NCBI RefSeq assembly: GCF_002933875.1
Contig: NZ_BFAV01000130.1
Location: 55,082 to 119,081, forward strand
Origin: Desulfocucumis palustris
GTDB taxonomy: Bacteria > Bacillota > Desulfotomaculia > Desulfotomaculales > Desulfocucumaceae
Direction: 5' to 3'
Length of the DNA: 64,000 nucleotides
How positions within the stretch are numbered: position 1 is the stretch's first letter; the number at the start of each line of letters is the position of its first letter. Below are positions 29,069 through 38,270 of the stretch, piece after piece. A model generated the notes under the pieces. It was not told the origin of the DNA, made no database searches, and saw only the letters and a list, made by a program, of their open reading frames with translations. A program made the translations under genes and the position numbers.

Positions 29069-30061
29069 TCAGGGGAAAACCACAACTCCTTTAATCAGCT
29101 TGCGCTCACCGGTGAAAAGCGAAACCACTTCATCAAGCCGGATTCTGGTCACCAGCGGGTCCAGAACAATCTTACCGGAGGTTAACAGGCGTATTGCCCG
29201 GGATTGTGTGTCCGGATAGGTAAAGGAGCCGATTAGCTGAAGCTGTTTCCTAAAAATGTCGTAGGGGGTTACGGCAACCTCCTGTCCCTGCCCATAGGCC
29301 GCGAACATTAATATCTTCCCCCCGGGCCGGGTTATTTCAATGCACTGCTGAAGGACTTTACCCGCCCCGGCGCAGTCCACCGAAGCATCGAATTCAGCAA
29401 GGGACTCCAGCTGCCGCAAGTCCCTGGAATTAATTGTGTCGAATCCCAGCGACCGGGCAATGGCCCTTTTATCTTCATTGGGGTCCACCAGCACAACCCG
29501 GGCCGCGCCCTGTAACCGGATAATCTGGGCCATCAGCTGGCCGATAAAACCGCCGCCGAAAATAACAACCCTGGTTCCCGCCTTCACTCCCAGCAAATCA
29601 ACCCCGTGCAATACGCAGGAAAGAGGCTCAACCAGGGAAGCGTCAGCCAAATCCGCTTCCGGAGGCAATTTATAAATCTGGGACACGGGCACCCGGCAGT
29701 AGGGCGATAGACCTCCATTCAAATCCACCCCCAGGGCGACCATGTTGCGGCAAAGATTTGGATGCCCCTCCCGGCAGGATGAACAGGTGCCGCACAATAT
29801 ATTGGGATCGATTGATACTTTGTCACCGGGAGTGACTTCCCGGACCTCCCTGCCTGCCCGCTCCACCCTGCCGGAAAACTCATGACCGATGACAACCGGG
29901 TAATTGGCAGGATAATGACCGTGATAAATATGCCGGTCCGTTCCACAAATGCCGCAGGCCGCCACCCGGACCAGAACATCCCTGTCACCGATTTCAGGCA
30001 ATGGGATATTTTCAATTGCTATATTTTGAGGAGCCTTCACAACAAAGGAATTTAAATCCAT
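29069..30061 (-). CDS. Zinc-dependent alcohol (polyol) dehydrogenase 1
   Basis: About 330 residues of the medium-chain dehydrogenase family, close to sorbitol/threonine dehydrogenases. CGICGTDRHIYHGHYP, with the catalytic zinc Cys, is followed by GHEFSGRV; the structural-zinc cysteines are in CGTCSSCREGHPNLC, and the NAD-binding loop is FGGGFIGQL. It would oxidise a secondary alcohol of a sugar or polyol. The start is uncertain: the ATG at 30059-30061 gives the family N-terminus but its ribosome site is very close; the frame is open to 30127 and overlaps the upstream kinase. Confidence 0.85.
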   Translation of the reverse strand: MDLNSFVVKAPQNIAIENIPLPEIGDRDVLVRVAACGICGTDRHIYHGHYPANYPVVIGHEFSGRVERAGREVREVTPGDKVSIDPNILCGTCSSCREGHPNLCRNMVALGVDLNGGLSPYCRVPVSQIYKLPPEADLADASLVEPLSCVLHGVDLLGVKAGTRVVIFGGGFIGQLMAQIIRLQGAARVVLVDPNEDKRAIARSLGFDTINSRDLRQLESLAEFDASVDCAGAGKVLQQCIEITRPGGKILMFAAYGQGQEVAVTPYDIFRKQLQLIGSFTYPDTQSRAIRLLTSGKIVLDPLVTRIRLDEVVSLFTGERKLIKGVVVFP

Positions 30062-30098
30062 TTTCCCTTTCAGCACCTTCCGTGGAAATTTTCCCTCA

Positions 30099-31058
30099 TC
30101 AAAATGGAGCTTTTTTCCTTTCCACAACCACCTTTTTTAAAAGGCTGTCCACCTCTTCCGGCCGGACATCGCCGGCCGAAAAATTTAAAGCGTTGGAGGC
30201 CGCCGCCGCAGTCCCAAGAATCAAGGCTGTTTCAATATCGTCTTCACCCGGTTCCGCCTGCAGGCTGCTGAAATGAACGGCGCACCCGGCAACCAGGGCG
30301 TCGCCGCAGCCAACCGTGTTTACCGCCCTGACCGCGGGGGACTCCACCCGCCACACCGAATTTTCCGTTACCGCCACGGAGCCTTCCTTTCCCAGGGTAA
30401 CCACCGCCAGCTTGACGCCCAGTTCCAGAATCCTTTGGCCTGCTTTTACAACTTCATCAATGGTCCCCGGGCGATGACCCAGCCACTGTTCCAGCTCGTC
30501 CAAATTGGGCTTGCTGAAAAACGGCGCGCCCTTCAGGCCTGAAGACAGGTATTGGCCGCTGGTATCAAGCATTGTTACGGCACCCGCGGCTTTGGCGGCC
30601 CGGACCAGAGTGGCGTAGTAGTCCGGGGCAAGGCCGCCGGGAAGACTACCGGAAAAACAGACGACCCCGCTTTTGCAGGCCAACTCCGATACCTTGCCGG
30701 TCATACTGTAAACTTCATTTTCACGGACAATTGGACCGGGTTCCAGCAGCTCGGTCTGGGTCCGGGCCGCTTCATCAATTATGGTGATTGTTTCCCTGGA
30801 ATCGCCCCTGATATTGATAAAATCCGCCATAATCCCCCTGGCGCCAATGGACTCAAGAATAATCCGCCCCGCCGCGCCGCCCAAAAAACCGGTGGCAACA
30901 ACCGGAGCGCCCAGCAGGTGGGCTACCCTGGCCACATTAATTCCCTTACCGCCCGGTGCCGCGGATACGTCCAAAACCCTGTTGACACCGTTCAGATTTA
31001 GTTTGTTAACCCGGTAAACCTTATCCAGGGCCGGGTTTAATGTAACCGTGGCAATCAT
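30099..31058 (-). CDS. PfkB family hexose-phosphate kinase (1-phosphofructokinase/tagatose-6-P kinase type)
   Basis: A 319-residue kinase of the FruK/LacC/Pfk-2 subfamily: the N-terminus TVTLNPALDKVY, the PGGKGINVARV substrate block, PGGLAPDYYA, and the C-terminal VNTVGCGDALVAG with the catalytic Asp. Members phosphorylate fructose-1-phosphate, tagatose-6-phosphate or fructose-6-phosphate. It sits 51 bases after the cupin phosphoglucose isomerase and upstream of the class II aldolase, so fructose-6-phosphate to fructose-1,6-bisphosphate is the simplest reading. No PTS gene is nearby, which argues against fructose-1-phosphate. Confidence 0.88.
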   Translation of the reverse strand: MIATVTLNPALDKVYRVNKLNLNGVNRVLDVSAAPGGKGINVARVAHLLGAPVVATGFLGGAAGRIILESIGARGIMADFINIRGDSRETITIIDEAARTQTELLEPGPIVRENEVYSMTGKVSELACKSGVVCFSGSLPGGLAPDYYATLVRAAKAAGAVTMLDTSGQYLSSGLKGAPFFSKPNLDELEQWLGHRPGTIDEVVKAGQRILELGVKLAVVTLGKEGSVAVTENSVWRVESPAVRAVNTVGCGDALVAGCAVHFSSLQAEPGEDDIETALILGTAAAASNALNFSAGDVRPEEVDSLLKKVVVERKKAPF

Positions 31059-31108
31059 TTTTCAACACCATTCCATTATTTAATCGGCGAGGAAATAAAA
31101 TTCAAATT

Positions 31109-31669
31109 TCACTCCGTAACCGCCGGTTTACCGTCGACCTCCATAACCCTTTGTTTAAAGCCTTTATCCAGGATGGCCGCATAATCATGTCCGGCGTCCG
31201 CCGGCCACACCCCGTAGAATACAAAGGGTTCGCCGCCGCAGTTCAGAGTGCGGTGCGCCCAGTACGGCGGTATATAAGCGGACACCCCCGGGGTCATTTT
31301 AATTGCCCGGGACCGGCCGTCCCTGGTCATCATCAGCAAGTACCCCTCGCCCCTCAGGCAGGTATAGATTTCGGCTGTTTCTTCTATGGTGTGGAAGTGC
31401 CCTTTGGTAAAAAAGTATTCCTTGCCAACCTTGCCGGGGTAAATAACTGTTGTGCAGGAGGCCAGGTGCCCGGCCTCCTCCGGCACCTGGATTTCGTAAA
31501 CATCGTACAGCACCGGGTTTTCCCGGGACAGCATTTGCTCATAGGCCGCGCTGTCCATAAACAGCCCTTGCAAATCACTGAGCCTTCTGGTAAGCACCTT
31601 TGCCGGCGCCGTTACATGACCTGTTGCAAAATCTATGTCCACCTTAAAAGGAAAGGTAAGTTTAGTCAC
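31109..31669 (-). CDS. Cupin-type glucose-6-phosphate isomerase
   Basis: About 186 residues of the archaeal-type (Pfam GPI) metal-dependent isomerase, unrelated to the usual Pgi. The cupin motifs FTKGHFHTIEETAEIY and GVSAYIPPYWAHRT, with metal-binding His and Glu, and the WPADAGHDYAAI block match the Pyrococcus enzyme closely. It would interconvert glucose-6- and fructose-6-phosphate. GTG 31667-31669 after GGGAGG is preferred over the TTG five codons earlier. Its place inside a sugar operon suggests a dedicated copy. Confidence 0.9.
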   Translation of the reverse strand: MTKLTFPFKVDIDFATGHVTAPAKVLTRRLSDLQGLFMDSAAYEQMLSRENPVLYDVYEIQVPEEAGHLASCTTVIYPGKVGKEYFFTKGHFHTIEETAEIYTCLRGEGYLLMMTRDGRSRAIKMTPGVSAYIPPYWAHRTLNCGGEPFVFYGVWPADAGHDYAAILDKGFKQRVMEVDGKPAVTE

Positions 31670-31688
31670 CGTAATGCCTCCCAATCAG

Positions 31689-32336
31689 TTAGTTGTTTCT
31701 GGCCGATGCAACCTTTTCCAGATAACTCCCGGCATTCTCGGTCAGCCGGCTCCATCTTTTTTCAGCCACAGCCCTTTTATCCACCAGGTTGCCGCCCACT
31801 CCCACAAAAGCGGCCCCCGCCCGGATAAAGTCCCCGGCGTTTTCCAGGCTGACACCGCCGGTGGGGGTGAGCTTGACCTGGGGCAGAGGCCCTTTAATGT
31901 CCTTAAAATATTTATGGCCCACGGAGGTGGCGGGAAAAACCTTGATCACATCTCCCCCGGCCTCCCATGCCGTTAATATTTCAGTGGGGGTAAAGGCGCC
32001 GGGTATGACCGCGGTGGAGTACCGTTTGCATAAATCCACCATGCCCCTGTTAAAAATAGGACTTACCACAAACTCCGCCCCTTGCAGAATGCAAAGTCTG
32101 GCGGTTTCAGCATCCAAAACGGAACCGGCGCCGATGATAATGCCGCCGCCGAAGTGATTTTTTATTTCCTTTATGGCTTCCAGGGCGCCGGGGGTGGTCA
32201 TGGTAATCTCTATGGCTTTAAGCCCGCCTTTCAATAACGCTTCCGTAATATTCAAAAGCTCTTCCGGGTTGCTGACCCTGACCACCGCCACCACACCTGA
32301 TTTCTCTATGGTTTCCAGCACTTCGCTCTTTTTCAA
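31689..32336 (-). CDS. eda: KDPG/KHG-type aldolase
   Basis: About 215 residues of the 2-keto-3-deoxy-6-phosphogluconate / 4-hydroxy-2-oxoglutarate class I aldolase family. GLKAIEITMTTPGA contains the catalytic Glu; GAGSVLDAETA and VSPIFNRGMVDLC follow, and the Schiff-base Lys is in VIKVFPATSVG. LTPTGGVSLENAG is the phosphate loop. It yields pyruvate plus an aldehyde (glyceraldehyde-3-phosphate for KDPG). TTG 32334-32336 with GAGGTG six bases before it is the likely start. Genes on both sides are within 20 bases. Confidence 0.9.
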   Translation of the reverse strand: MKKSEVLETIEKSGVVAVVRVSNPEELLNITEALLKGGLKAIEITMTTPGALEAIKEIKNHFGGGIIIGAGSVLDAETARLCILQGAEFVVSPIFNRGMVDLCKRYSTAVIPGAFTPTEILTAWEAGGDVIKVFPATSVGHKYFKDIKGPLPQVKLTPTGGVSLENAGDFIRAGAAFVGVGGNLVDKRAVAEKRWSRLTENAGSYLEKVASARNN

Positions 32337-32346
32337 TTGGCACACC

Positions 32347-33105
32347 TCACTTTACAATTTCCAGGTCAGTTACGGATTGAAGCACCCAGTCGGCCGTCCC
32401 CAGCAGTTCCTCCCTGCGGCTCGCCCCGGTGAGAACGCCGACATTCAGCTTTGTTCCCGCTTTAACACCCATTTGCATATCCAGCAGGGAGTCCCCCACC
32501 AGTATAAAATCAGCCGGCTTCAAGCCTGTTTTTTGGCAAACAAGATTAACCATTGCGGGGTCCGGTTTTGCGTTGGCCACTTGGTCCGCGCAGGCAATGG
32601 CCGCAAAATAATTCTCCAGCCCCAAGATATTGATAATTTCTCTGGTTCGCGCATAACTGTCATTGGTGGCCACCGCCAGGACGCATCCCGCCTGGTGCAG
32701 CATTTGTATCTTTTCCGGCAGGCCCGGAAATGGAATAGCCTGCTTATCCAGGCCCATTTCGCCATCGCTTTCCTCAAACAGGCAGCTTACCTTTCTGATT
32801 ATATAGTCCCAGGCATAGCCATAGTTCATATAGAGGACACCGGCCACCGCGGCGGCGGTCTCCAGGCGGGTGCCGGCCACCACCGGGCTGCTCCTGGACA
32901 TCTTTTTTGAAAAAGGGTCCAGTCCCATTATTTTAAAAAGCAAGGCGTCGGCTCCGGGGGGCAAGGCCAGGCAGTCAACCAGTTTGTCAACTCTCCTGGA
33001 TATAAGTTCCGGCCACATGGCGAAGGAATCCGTCAGGGTGCAGTCCTTGTCAAAAATAACACCCTGGCAGCATATTTCTTTGTGTTCAAATTTAAGTTTT
33101 ACCAT
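32347..33105 (-). CDS. HAD family hydrolase (phosphoglycolate phosphatase-like)
   Basis: A 252-residue haloacid dehalogenase-type phosphatase with a helical cap. Motif I is FDKDCTLTD (a Cys where Gly is usual), motif II lies in VLAVATNDS, the Lys is in ANAKPDP and motif III is VGDSLLDMQMG. It probably removes phosphate from a small sugar phosphate, or clears a dead-end intermediate of this pathway. It is tightly spaced between the aldolase (10 bases) and the 2-hydroxyacid dehydrogenase (23 bases). Confidence 0.85.
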   Translation of the reverse strand: MVKLKFEHKEICCQGVIFDKDCTLTDSFAMWPELISRRVDKLVDCLALPPGADALLFKIMGLDPFSKKMSRSSPVVAGTRLETAAAVAGVLYMNYGYAWDYIIRKVSCLFEESDGEMGLDKQAIPFPGLPEKIQMLHQAGCVLAVATNDSYARTREIINILGLENYFAAIACADQVANAKPDPAMVNLVCQKTGLKPADFILVGDSLLDMQMGVKAGTKLNVGVLTGASRREELLGTADWVLQSVTDLEIVK

Positions 33106-33128
33106 ATTTTTACCTCATTTTTTTACCT

Positions 33129-34100
33129 TCATGAGGGTTTCGGTATTTCATTCACCACATTTTCCGGCTGTTTTCCTTCCAGCACGGCAATAACATTCCG
33201 GGCCGACTGCATACCCATCATCAGCACGGCCTCTTCCGTATACGCGCCGATATGCGGTGTCAATACGATATTCGGCAGCCCCAGCAGCTCTTCATCCCGG
33301 GGAGGCTCCGCAGCAAAGGCGTCAAGAGCCGCGCCCCGGATCCATTTCTCCCGCAGGGCCCTGACCAGGGCCTTTTCGTCCACCAGCCCGCCCCGGGCGG
33401 TGTTCACAACAATGGCGTCGGGCTTCATGGCCCGCAGCTCCTTTTCGCCTATCAGCCCGCCGGTGGCAGGCATAAGGGGCAAATGCAGGGATATGAAGTC
33501 CGCCTTCCCGTATATCTCCGGTAAATCAGCGTACCTGCCGCCCACCTCACCGGCAAAAACACTGTCTTTAAATTCATCATACAAAAGCAGTTCCACTTCG
33601 AAGCCCCGGAGACGTTTGGCAACGGCACGCCCTATTTTTCCGGTACCCAGTATGCCCACCGTTTTCCCGTACAGCGACGACCCCATAAACCTTTTCCATT
33701 CCCCGTTTTTTGTGGAATGGTCGGCGGCGGATATCTGGCGCGCCACACTAAGCATCAGGCCTATGGCAAGGTCGGCCACAGCCCCGGTGTTCACCCCGGG
33801 GGTGTTGGTCACCGGAATGCCGCGCCTGGAGGCGGCCCCGAGGGCTATGTTATCAACCCCGACACCATATTTGGAAATTACTTTAAGATTGGGCAGGCTG
33901 TCAACCACCCGGTCGGTCACCTCATCAATACCCACCAGCAGCGCGTCGGCGCCGCCGGCCAGCCGGATCAATTCCATCTCCTTCAGGGGGCGCCCCAGTG
34001 AATTCCGGACAATTTCATAGCCTTTATTTTGCAGCAACTCCATGGGCCTGGGTGAAGCGGCTCCAAAGGAGCGGGGCGTAACCACTATTTTAAAGCTCAT
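33129..34100 (-). CDS. D-2-hydroxyacid dehydrogenase (phosphoglycerate dehydrogenase-like)
   Basis: A 323-residue NAD-dependent dehydrogenase. The GILGTGKIGRAVAKRL dinucleotide loop, catalytic Arg in NTARGG, Glu in AAEPP and His in LTPHIGAYTEE are present. There is no ACT or ASB regulatory tail, so a housekeeping SerA role is less likely than reduction of a 2-keto acid, such as one made by the aldolase, or oxidation of a sugar-acid intermediate. The ATG follows GGGAGG. A 124-base gap separates it from the FGGY kinase and contains a dyad (34178-34189). Confidence 0.87.
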   Translation of the reverse strand: MSFKIVVTPRSFGAASPRPMELLQNKGYEIVRNSLGRPLKEMELIRLAGGADALLVGIDEVTDRVVDSLPNLKVISKYGVGVDNIALGAASRRGIPVTNTPGVNTGAVADLAIGLMLSVARQISAADHSTKNGEWKRFMGSSLYGKTVGILGTGKIGRAVAKRLRGFEVELLLYDEFKDSVFAGEVGGRYADLPEIYGKADFISLHLPLMPATGGLIGEKELRAMKPDAIVVNTARGGLVDEKALVRALREKWIRGAALDAFAAEPPRDEELLGLPNIVLTPHIGAYTEEAVLMMGMQSARNVIAVLEGKQPENVVNEIPKPS

Positions 34101-34177
34101 GCGCCGGCCTCCCGTTAATCAATGTCCAAATTTAGAGGTTTTTCCGTTTTCATGCAAGATCTTGTTATCTGTTCATA

Positions 34178-34189
34178 TTGTTATGACAA
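34178..34189. promoter_or_regulatory. Dyad TTGTTATGACAA, candidate regulator site
   Basis: A near-perfect 12-base inverted repeat in the only sizeable gap between the kinase and dehydrogenase genes. Its GTTATG core recurs near 41618, 42462 and 44515. It could mark an internal promoter controlled by the cluster's GntR protein. Confidence 0.35.
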
Positions 34190-34224
34190 CTTCTTTCCTA
34201 TTTCCCCTGCTTGCATATTAATTG

Positions 34225-35754
34225 TCAGTTTTGCAGTTCAGTGAAGATATTTTCCAGGGAGTAATAGGCATCGTTAAATAATTTGTATAGCTTTCTGTAT
34301 TTTGCAAGGTTGGCACTGTTGGGCAGTATCTCTTCATTGACCTGGAACAGCCTTTCAGCCACGTCGAAACTGTCAAACAGCCCTGTGCCGACTCCCCCGG
34401 TAATCGCCGCCCCCAGGGAGGTGGCCTCATCCAGATAGGCCGCCTTAAGTACCGGCAGCTCATATATATCAGCCATAATCCCCGGCCAGACCTTTCCGTT
34501 GGCGCCCCCGCCGATTAAGCGCATGGCCTCCACCTTTGCCCCCTGCTCAAAAAAGGCCTCCAGTATAACTTTCAGGTTGTAGGCCACACCTTCCATAAAG
34601 GAGCGAATTATATGGGACCGGGTATGTTTTATGGTTAAACCGATTAAAGTTCCCCTGGCCCGGGGGTTCCAGCGGGGACTGCGTTCTCCCAGCAGGTACG
34701 GCAAATATAGCAGGTCATCGGACCCCGGGGGAATGTCCGCCGCCTCCCTGTCCATTATTTCGTAGGGGCTTACCCCTTCCTTTCCGGCCAGGCCGGTTTC
34801 CTCGCCGCACAACTTGTCTCTCAGCCACTGGTACGAGGCTCCCGCCGCCTGCATGGTGCCGGTGGGACTGTATAAACCGGGCACAACGTGAACCCAGTTG
34901 AAGGTTCTCATGGCCGGGTCCAATATGGGCTTGCGGGTGGCGATGCCGATCCAGGAAGAGGAGCCCACATAATTGTAAGCGCTGCCTTCGTTTACCACCC
35001 CGGCGCCGGCAGCGGCGCAGGCCCCGTCCCCGCCTCCGATTACAACCGGGGTGCCCGCCATAAGGCCGATTTCTCCCGCCACGGCTTTTTGAATGTGCCC
35101 CACTATTTCCGTGGAAGCATGGGGTTCGGGCAGCATCCCCCCGGGAATGGCGGCGGCGGCCAGCATTTCTTCCGACCATTGCAATTTTCCGATGTCAAAA
35201 AGATTCATTCCCGACGCGTCTGAATAATCGGTGACAAATTTCCCGGTCAGCCGCGCCACTATAAAATCCTTGGCGTGCAGCACCTTGTATATTTTATTAA
35301 ACGAATTCTCTTCATTATCACGCAGCCACATTATCTTGGCGGCGGAGTAAGAAGCACTGGGGCGATGTCCTGTGATTGCGTATATTTTTTCCTTTCCCAG
35401 TTCGGAAATTAATTTATCGGCCTGCTCCACCGCCCTCTGGTCGGCCCAGATAATGGCCCTCCGGACCGGGGTGGTATCCCTGGTTACCGGAACGCAACCC
35501 ATCATTTGGCCGCTGAAGGACAGGCAGGCCACATTACGGGCCTCAACTTTTCCTTTGGCCAGTAATTCCCTGGTAGCCCGGCATACCGCCCGCCACCAGT
35601 CCTCCGGGTCCTGCTCGGCGCAGTTGCTTGAAAAGTAATAGGTATCGTAGCCCACGAAGGTGCTTGCCACCAGCACGGCCTCACTGCTGTACAGGGTCGC
35701 CTTGTTCCCGGTGGTGCCCAGGTCGTAAGCTATGATATACTGTTCCGAACCCAT
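34225..35754 (-). CDS. FGGY family carbohydrate kinase (xylulokinase-like)
   Basis: About 509 residues with both FGGY domains. The first begins YIIAYDLGTTGNKATLY, and SFSGQMMGCVPV contains the substrate contact region with IIWADQRA. The second domain has VVIGGGDGACAAAGAG (catalytic Asp) and the RLIGGGANGKVWPGIMADI signature block. FGGY enzymes phosphorylate xylulose, ribulose, fuculose, erythritol, glycerol and others; the GQMMG text is xylulokinase-like but not decisive. ATG 35752-35754 follows GAGGTG. It directly follows the ABC permease gene, so it probably phosphorylates the imported or first-oxidised sugar. Confidence 0.88.
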   Translation of the reverse strand: MGSEQYIIAYDLGTTGNKATLYSSEAVLVASTFVGYDTYYFSSNCAEQDPEDWWRAVCRATRELLAKGKVEARNVACLSFSGQMMGCVPVTRDTTPVRRAIIWADQRAVEQADKLISELGKEKIYAITGHRPSASYSAAKIMWLRDNEENSFNKIYKVLHAKDFIVARLTGKFVTDYSDASGMNLFDIGKLQWSEEMLAAAAIPGGMLPEPHASTEIVGHIQKAVAGEIGLMAGTPVVIGGGDGACAAAGAGVVNEGSAYNYVGSSSWIGIATRKPILDPAMRTFNWVHVVPGLYSPTGTMQAAGASYQWLRDKLCGEETGLAGKEGVSPYEIMDREAADIPPGSDDLLYLPYLLGERSPRWNPRARGTLIGLTIKHTRSHIIRSFMEGVAYNLKVILEAFFEQGAKVEAMRLIGGGANGKVWPGIMADIYELPVLKAAYLDEATSLGAAITGGVGTGLFDSFDVAERLFQVNEEILPNSANLAKYRKLYKLFNDAYYSLENIFTELQN

Positions 35755-35768
35755 ATGCACACCTCAAA

Positions 35769-36767
35769 TCAATTATCACTTTGTTTCTTAATCCCCTGCA
35801 TCAAAACCGCTATGACTATAATCAGCCCCTTGATCACCTGCTGCGGATAGGCAGGCACACTCAGCAGATTCATTATGTTGCCGATCAAACCGAGGATCAG
35901 CGCGCCAAGCAGTGTGTTGAAGGCGCTTCCCCTGCCTCCGTTTAAGCTGGCGCCGCCGATGACAACCGCGGCGATGGCGTCAAGCTCCATTCCGGTCCCC
36001 ACGATGGGCGAGCCGACACCGGTGCGGGAGGTGCTGATTATGCCCGCAATGACACTGCAGACTCCGGCGATGGCGTAAACCGAAAATTTGTATCCCTTAA
36101 CCCCTATGCCGGACAGTCTGACGGCGGTTTCATTACTGCCTATGGCCACCACCATGCGTCCGAAAACCGTGTATCTCAGGACGATTACCGTAATAATAAA
36201 TATTACGAACATGAGAATCACCGGAAGGGGAATATGCAAAAAATAGCCCGTGCCAAAGGAACTCAAGCCTTCGCTGCTGGTTATAATCGGGTGTCCGCCG
36301 GAGACGATAAAAGCCAGCCCCCGGGCTATGGTCATCATGGCCAGAGTCGCCACAAAGGGCGCCATTTTGGCAAAGGACACCAAAAATCCCGATGCCCCGC
36401 CCAACAGCGCGCCTACCAGCAGGGTGAGTAAAATGGCTTCGGAGAGAGGCATCCCGTTAAGAAAAAGGGCAACGATCACACTGCCCAGGGCCAAAAGGGA
36501 GCCTACGGATAAATCAATCCCCCCGGTGAGTATAACCAATAGCATGCCCATGCTTATAATGGTAAGGCCCGAAATCTGCCTCAACAGGTTGAAAATATTT
36601 CTTTCGGTAAAAAATGCCGGTGAAATCATGCTTGACGCAATTATCAGCAGCACCAGCATGATTAATGTGTTGTATTTATAAATATATTTCCACGCCACGG
36701 CCAGGCCCCCGGGTTTGACGTTACTGCCCGGGCTGATATCCAATTCGGATCTACTGGAACCCCCCAT
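35769..36767 (-). CDS. Sugar ABC transporter permease (RbsC/XylH type)
   Basis: A 332-residue polytopic membrane protein of the BPD_transp_2 sugar family, with about eight to ten hydrophobic helices. The conserved GGIDLSVGSLLALG near residue 85 and GGASLNGGRGSAFNTLLGALIL near 270 are hallmarks of RbsC-type permeases, which form a homodimeric channel. The gene is four bases after the ATPase gene, so translation is coupled. Substrate class: monosaccharide, polyol or inositol. Confidence 0.93.
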   Translation of the reverse strand: MGGSSRSELDISPGSNVKPGGLAVAWKYIYKYNTLIMLVLLIIASSMISPAFFTERNIFNLLRQISGLTIISMGMLLVILTGGIDLSVGSLLALGSVIVALFLNGMPLSEAILLTLLVGALLGGASGFLVSFAKMAPFVATLAMMTIARGLAFIVSGGHPIITSSEGLSSFGTGYFLHIPLPVILMFVIFIITVIVLRYTVFGRMVVAIGSNETAVRLSGIGVKGYKFSVYAIAGVCSVIAGIISTSRTGVGSPIVGTGMELDAIAAVVIGGASLNGGRGSAFNTLLGALILGLIGNIMNLLSVPAYPQQVIKGLIIVIAVLMQGIKKQSDN

Positions 36768-36771
36768 GTCT

Positions 36772-38259
36772 CTAACCCCCTATCGCCAGCCTCAAAATAC
36801 TCTCTTCGCTTAAATCCGATTTCGCCAGCTCGCCTGACACCAGGCCGTCCTTCATAACCATCACCCTGTCGCACATCCCTATTATCTCCGGCATATCCGA
36901 GGAAATCATCAGTATTCCCACGCCCTGCCCGGCTATTTCATTGATTAATTTATAAATTTCCACCTTCGCGCCCACATCGACTCCCCTGGTGGGTTCGTCC
37001 AGTATTAATATCCTGCAATTGGAAGCAAGCCATTTGGAAAAGGCAACTTTTTGCTGATTGCCCCCGCTCAGGCTGGATACGTCCGCATCGATGCCGCTGG
37101 TTTTAATGGCCAGCTTTTTGACTAAATCCTCCACCAGCTTATTTTCTTCCTGGCTGGAAATCCAGCCCATTCCTTTGCTGATCTTTTTTATGGCACTCAT
37201 TGTCGAGTTAATCTTAATAGGCAAATGCAGCAAGACGCCCTGGGCCTTCCTGTCTTCCGGAAGCAATCCCACACCATGACGCACAGCGTCCCTGGGGGAT
37301 TTTATATTGGAGGGCTTGCCCATTACATAAACGTTTCCTCCGTCCTTCCTGTCGGCGCCGAAAACGGCCCTGACGGTTTCAGTGCGCCCGGCCCCAACCA
37401 GGCCGCTGATACCCACAACCTCCCCCGCCTTGACAACAAAGGAGACATCCTTCACCCTTTGCCCGCTGTTTAATCCCTCAACACGCAATACTTCTTCCCC
37501 GATTTCCGCGTTTCTGTCCGGAAACATCGATTCCAGATTGCGTCCTATCATCATCCTTATTATCTCATCCTTGCCGGAATCCTTGGTTCTGACCGTCCCC
37601 ACCGTGCTTCCGTCCTTTAAAACGGTGATGTTGTCCGCTATGCGAAAAATTTCCTCCAGCCGGTGGGATATATAGATTATGCTTACATCCTGCTTTTTCA
37701 ACGTTTCCAGCAGTGTAAACAGTCTTTCCACTTCACGGGTCGCCAGTACGGCGGTAGGCTCATCAAAAATAAGAATCCTGGAATTCTCCGAAAGGGCCTT
37801 GCATATCTCCACTATCTGCTGATGAGCCACACTTAAGGTATCAATGGTGGCAGAGGGGTTAATGTCAAAGCCGAGGTTATCCAATAAATCTTTCGCCTTG
37901 CGGTACAGCTTTTTCCAATTAATGATAAGGCCCTCTGATAAACGGTTTAAAAAAATATTTTCGGCCACGGTCAAATCCTTTGCCAGCACAAATTCCTGGT
38001 ATATAATTCCAATACCCAGGTTTCTGGCGCTTTTGGGGTCTGTAATGGATATTTCCCCGCCGTCCAGCAATATTTGCCCGTTATCCCTGGCAATCGCCCC
38101 GGCAAGTATCTTCATCAGGGTGGATTTGCCGGCTCCGTTTTCTCCAACCAAGGCATGTATCTCGCCTTTTTTTACAGCCAAATCAACATTTTTCAGAGCG
38201 TTGACTCCCCCAAAGGCCTTGCTTATGCCCCGCATCTCCACGCAATAATTCTCCGGCAT
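36772..38259 (-). CDS. Sugar ABC transporter ATPase (RbsA/MglA type)
   Basis: A 495-residue protein with two fused ATPase domains. The first has Walker A GENGAGKST, signature VAHQQIVEI and Walker B RILIFDEPTA. The second has the degenerate P-loop GLVGAGRTE, signature LSGGNQQKV and RILILDEPTRGVDVG, exactly the asymmetric arrangement of RbsA, MglA and XylG. It powers uptake through the downstream permease. It lies 11 bases after the Gfo/Idh gene. Confidence 0.94.
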   Translation of the reverse strand: MPENYCVEMRGISKAFGGVNALKNVDLAVKKGEIHALVGENGAGKSTLMKILAGAIARDNGQILLDGGEISITDPKSARNLGIGIIYQEFVLAKDLTVAENIFLNRLSEGLIINWKKLYRKAKDLLDNLGFDINPSATIDTLSVAHQQIVEICKALSENSRILIFDEPTAVLATREVERLFTLLETLKKQDVSIIYISHRLEEIFRIADNITVLKDGSTVGTVRTKDSGKDEIIRMMIGRNLESMFPDRNAEIGEEVLRVEGLNSGQRVKDVSFVVKAGEVVGISGLVGAGRTETVRAVFGADRKDGGNVYVMGKPSNIKSPRDAVRHGVGLLPEDRKAQGVLLHLPIKINSTMSAIKKISKGMGWISSQEENKLVEDLVKKLAIKTSGIDADVSSLSGGNQQKVAFSKWLASNCRILILDEPTRGVDVGAKVEIYKLINEIAGQGVGILMISSDMPEIIGMCDRVMVMKDGLVSGELAKSDLSEESILRLAIGG

Positions 38260-38270
38260 TGTTTCACCCC

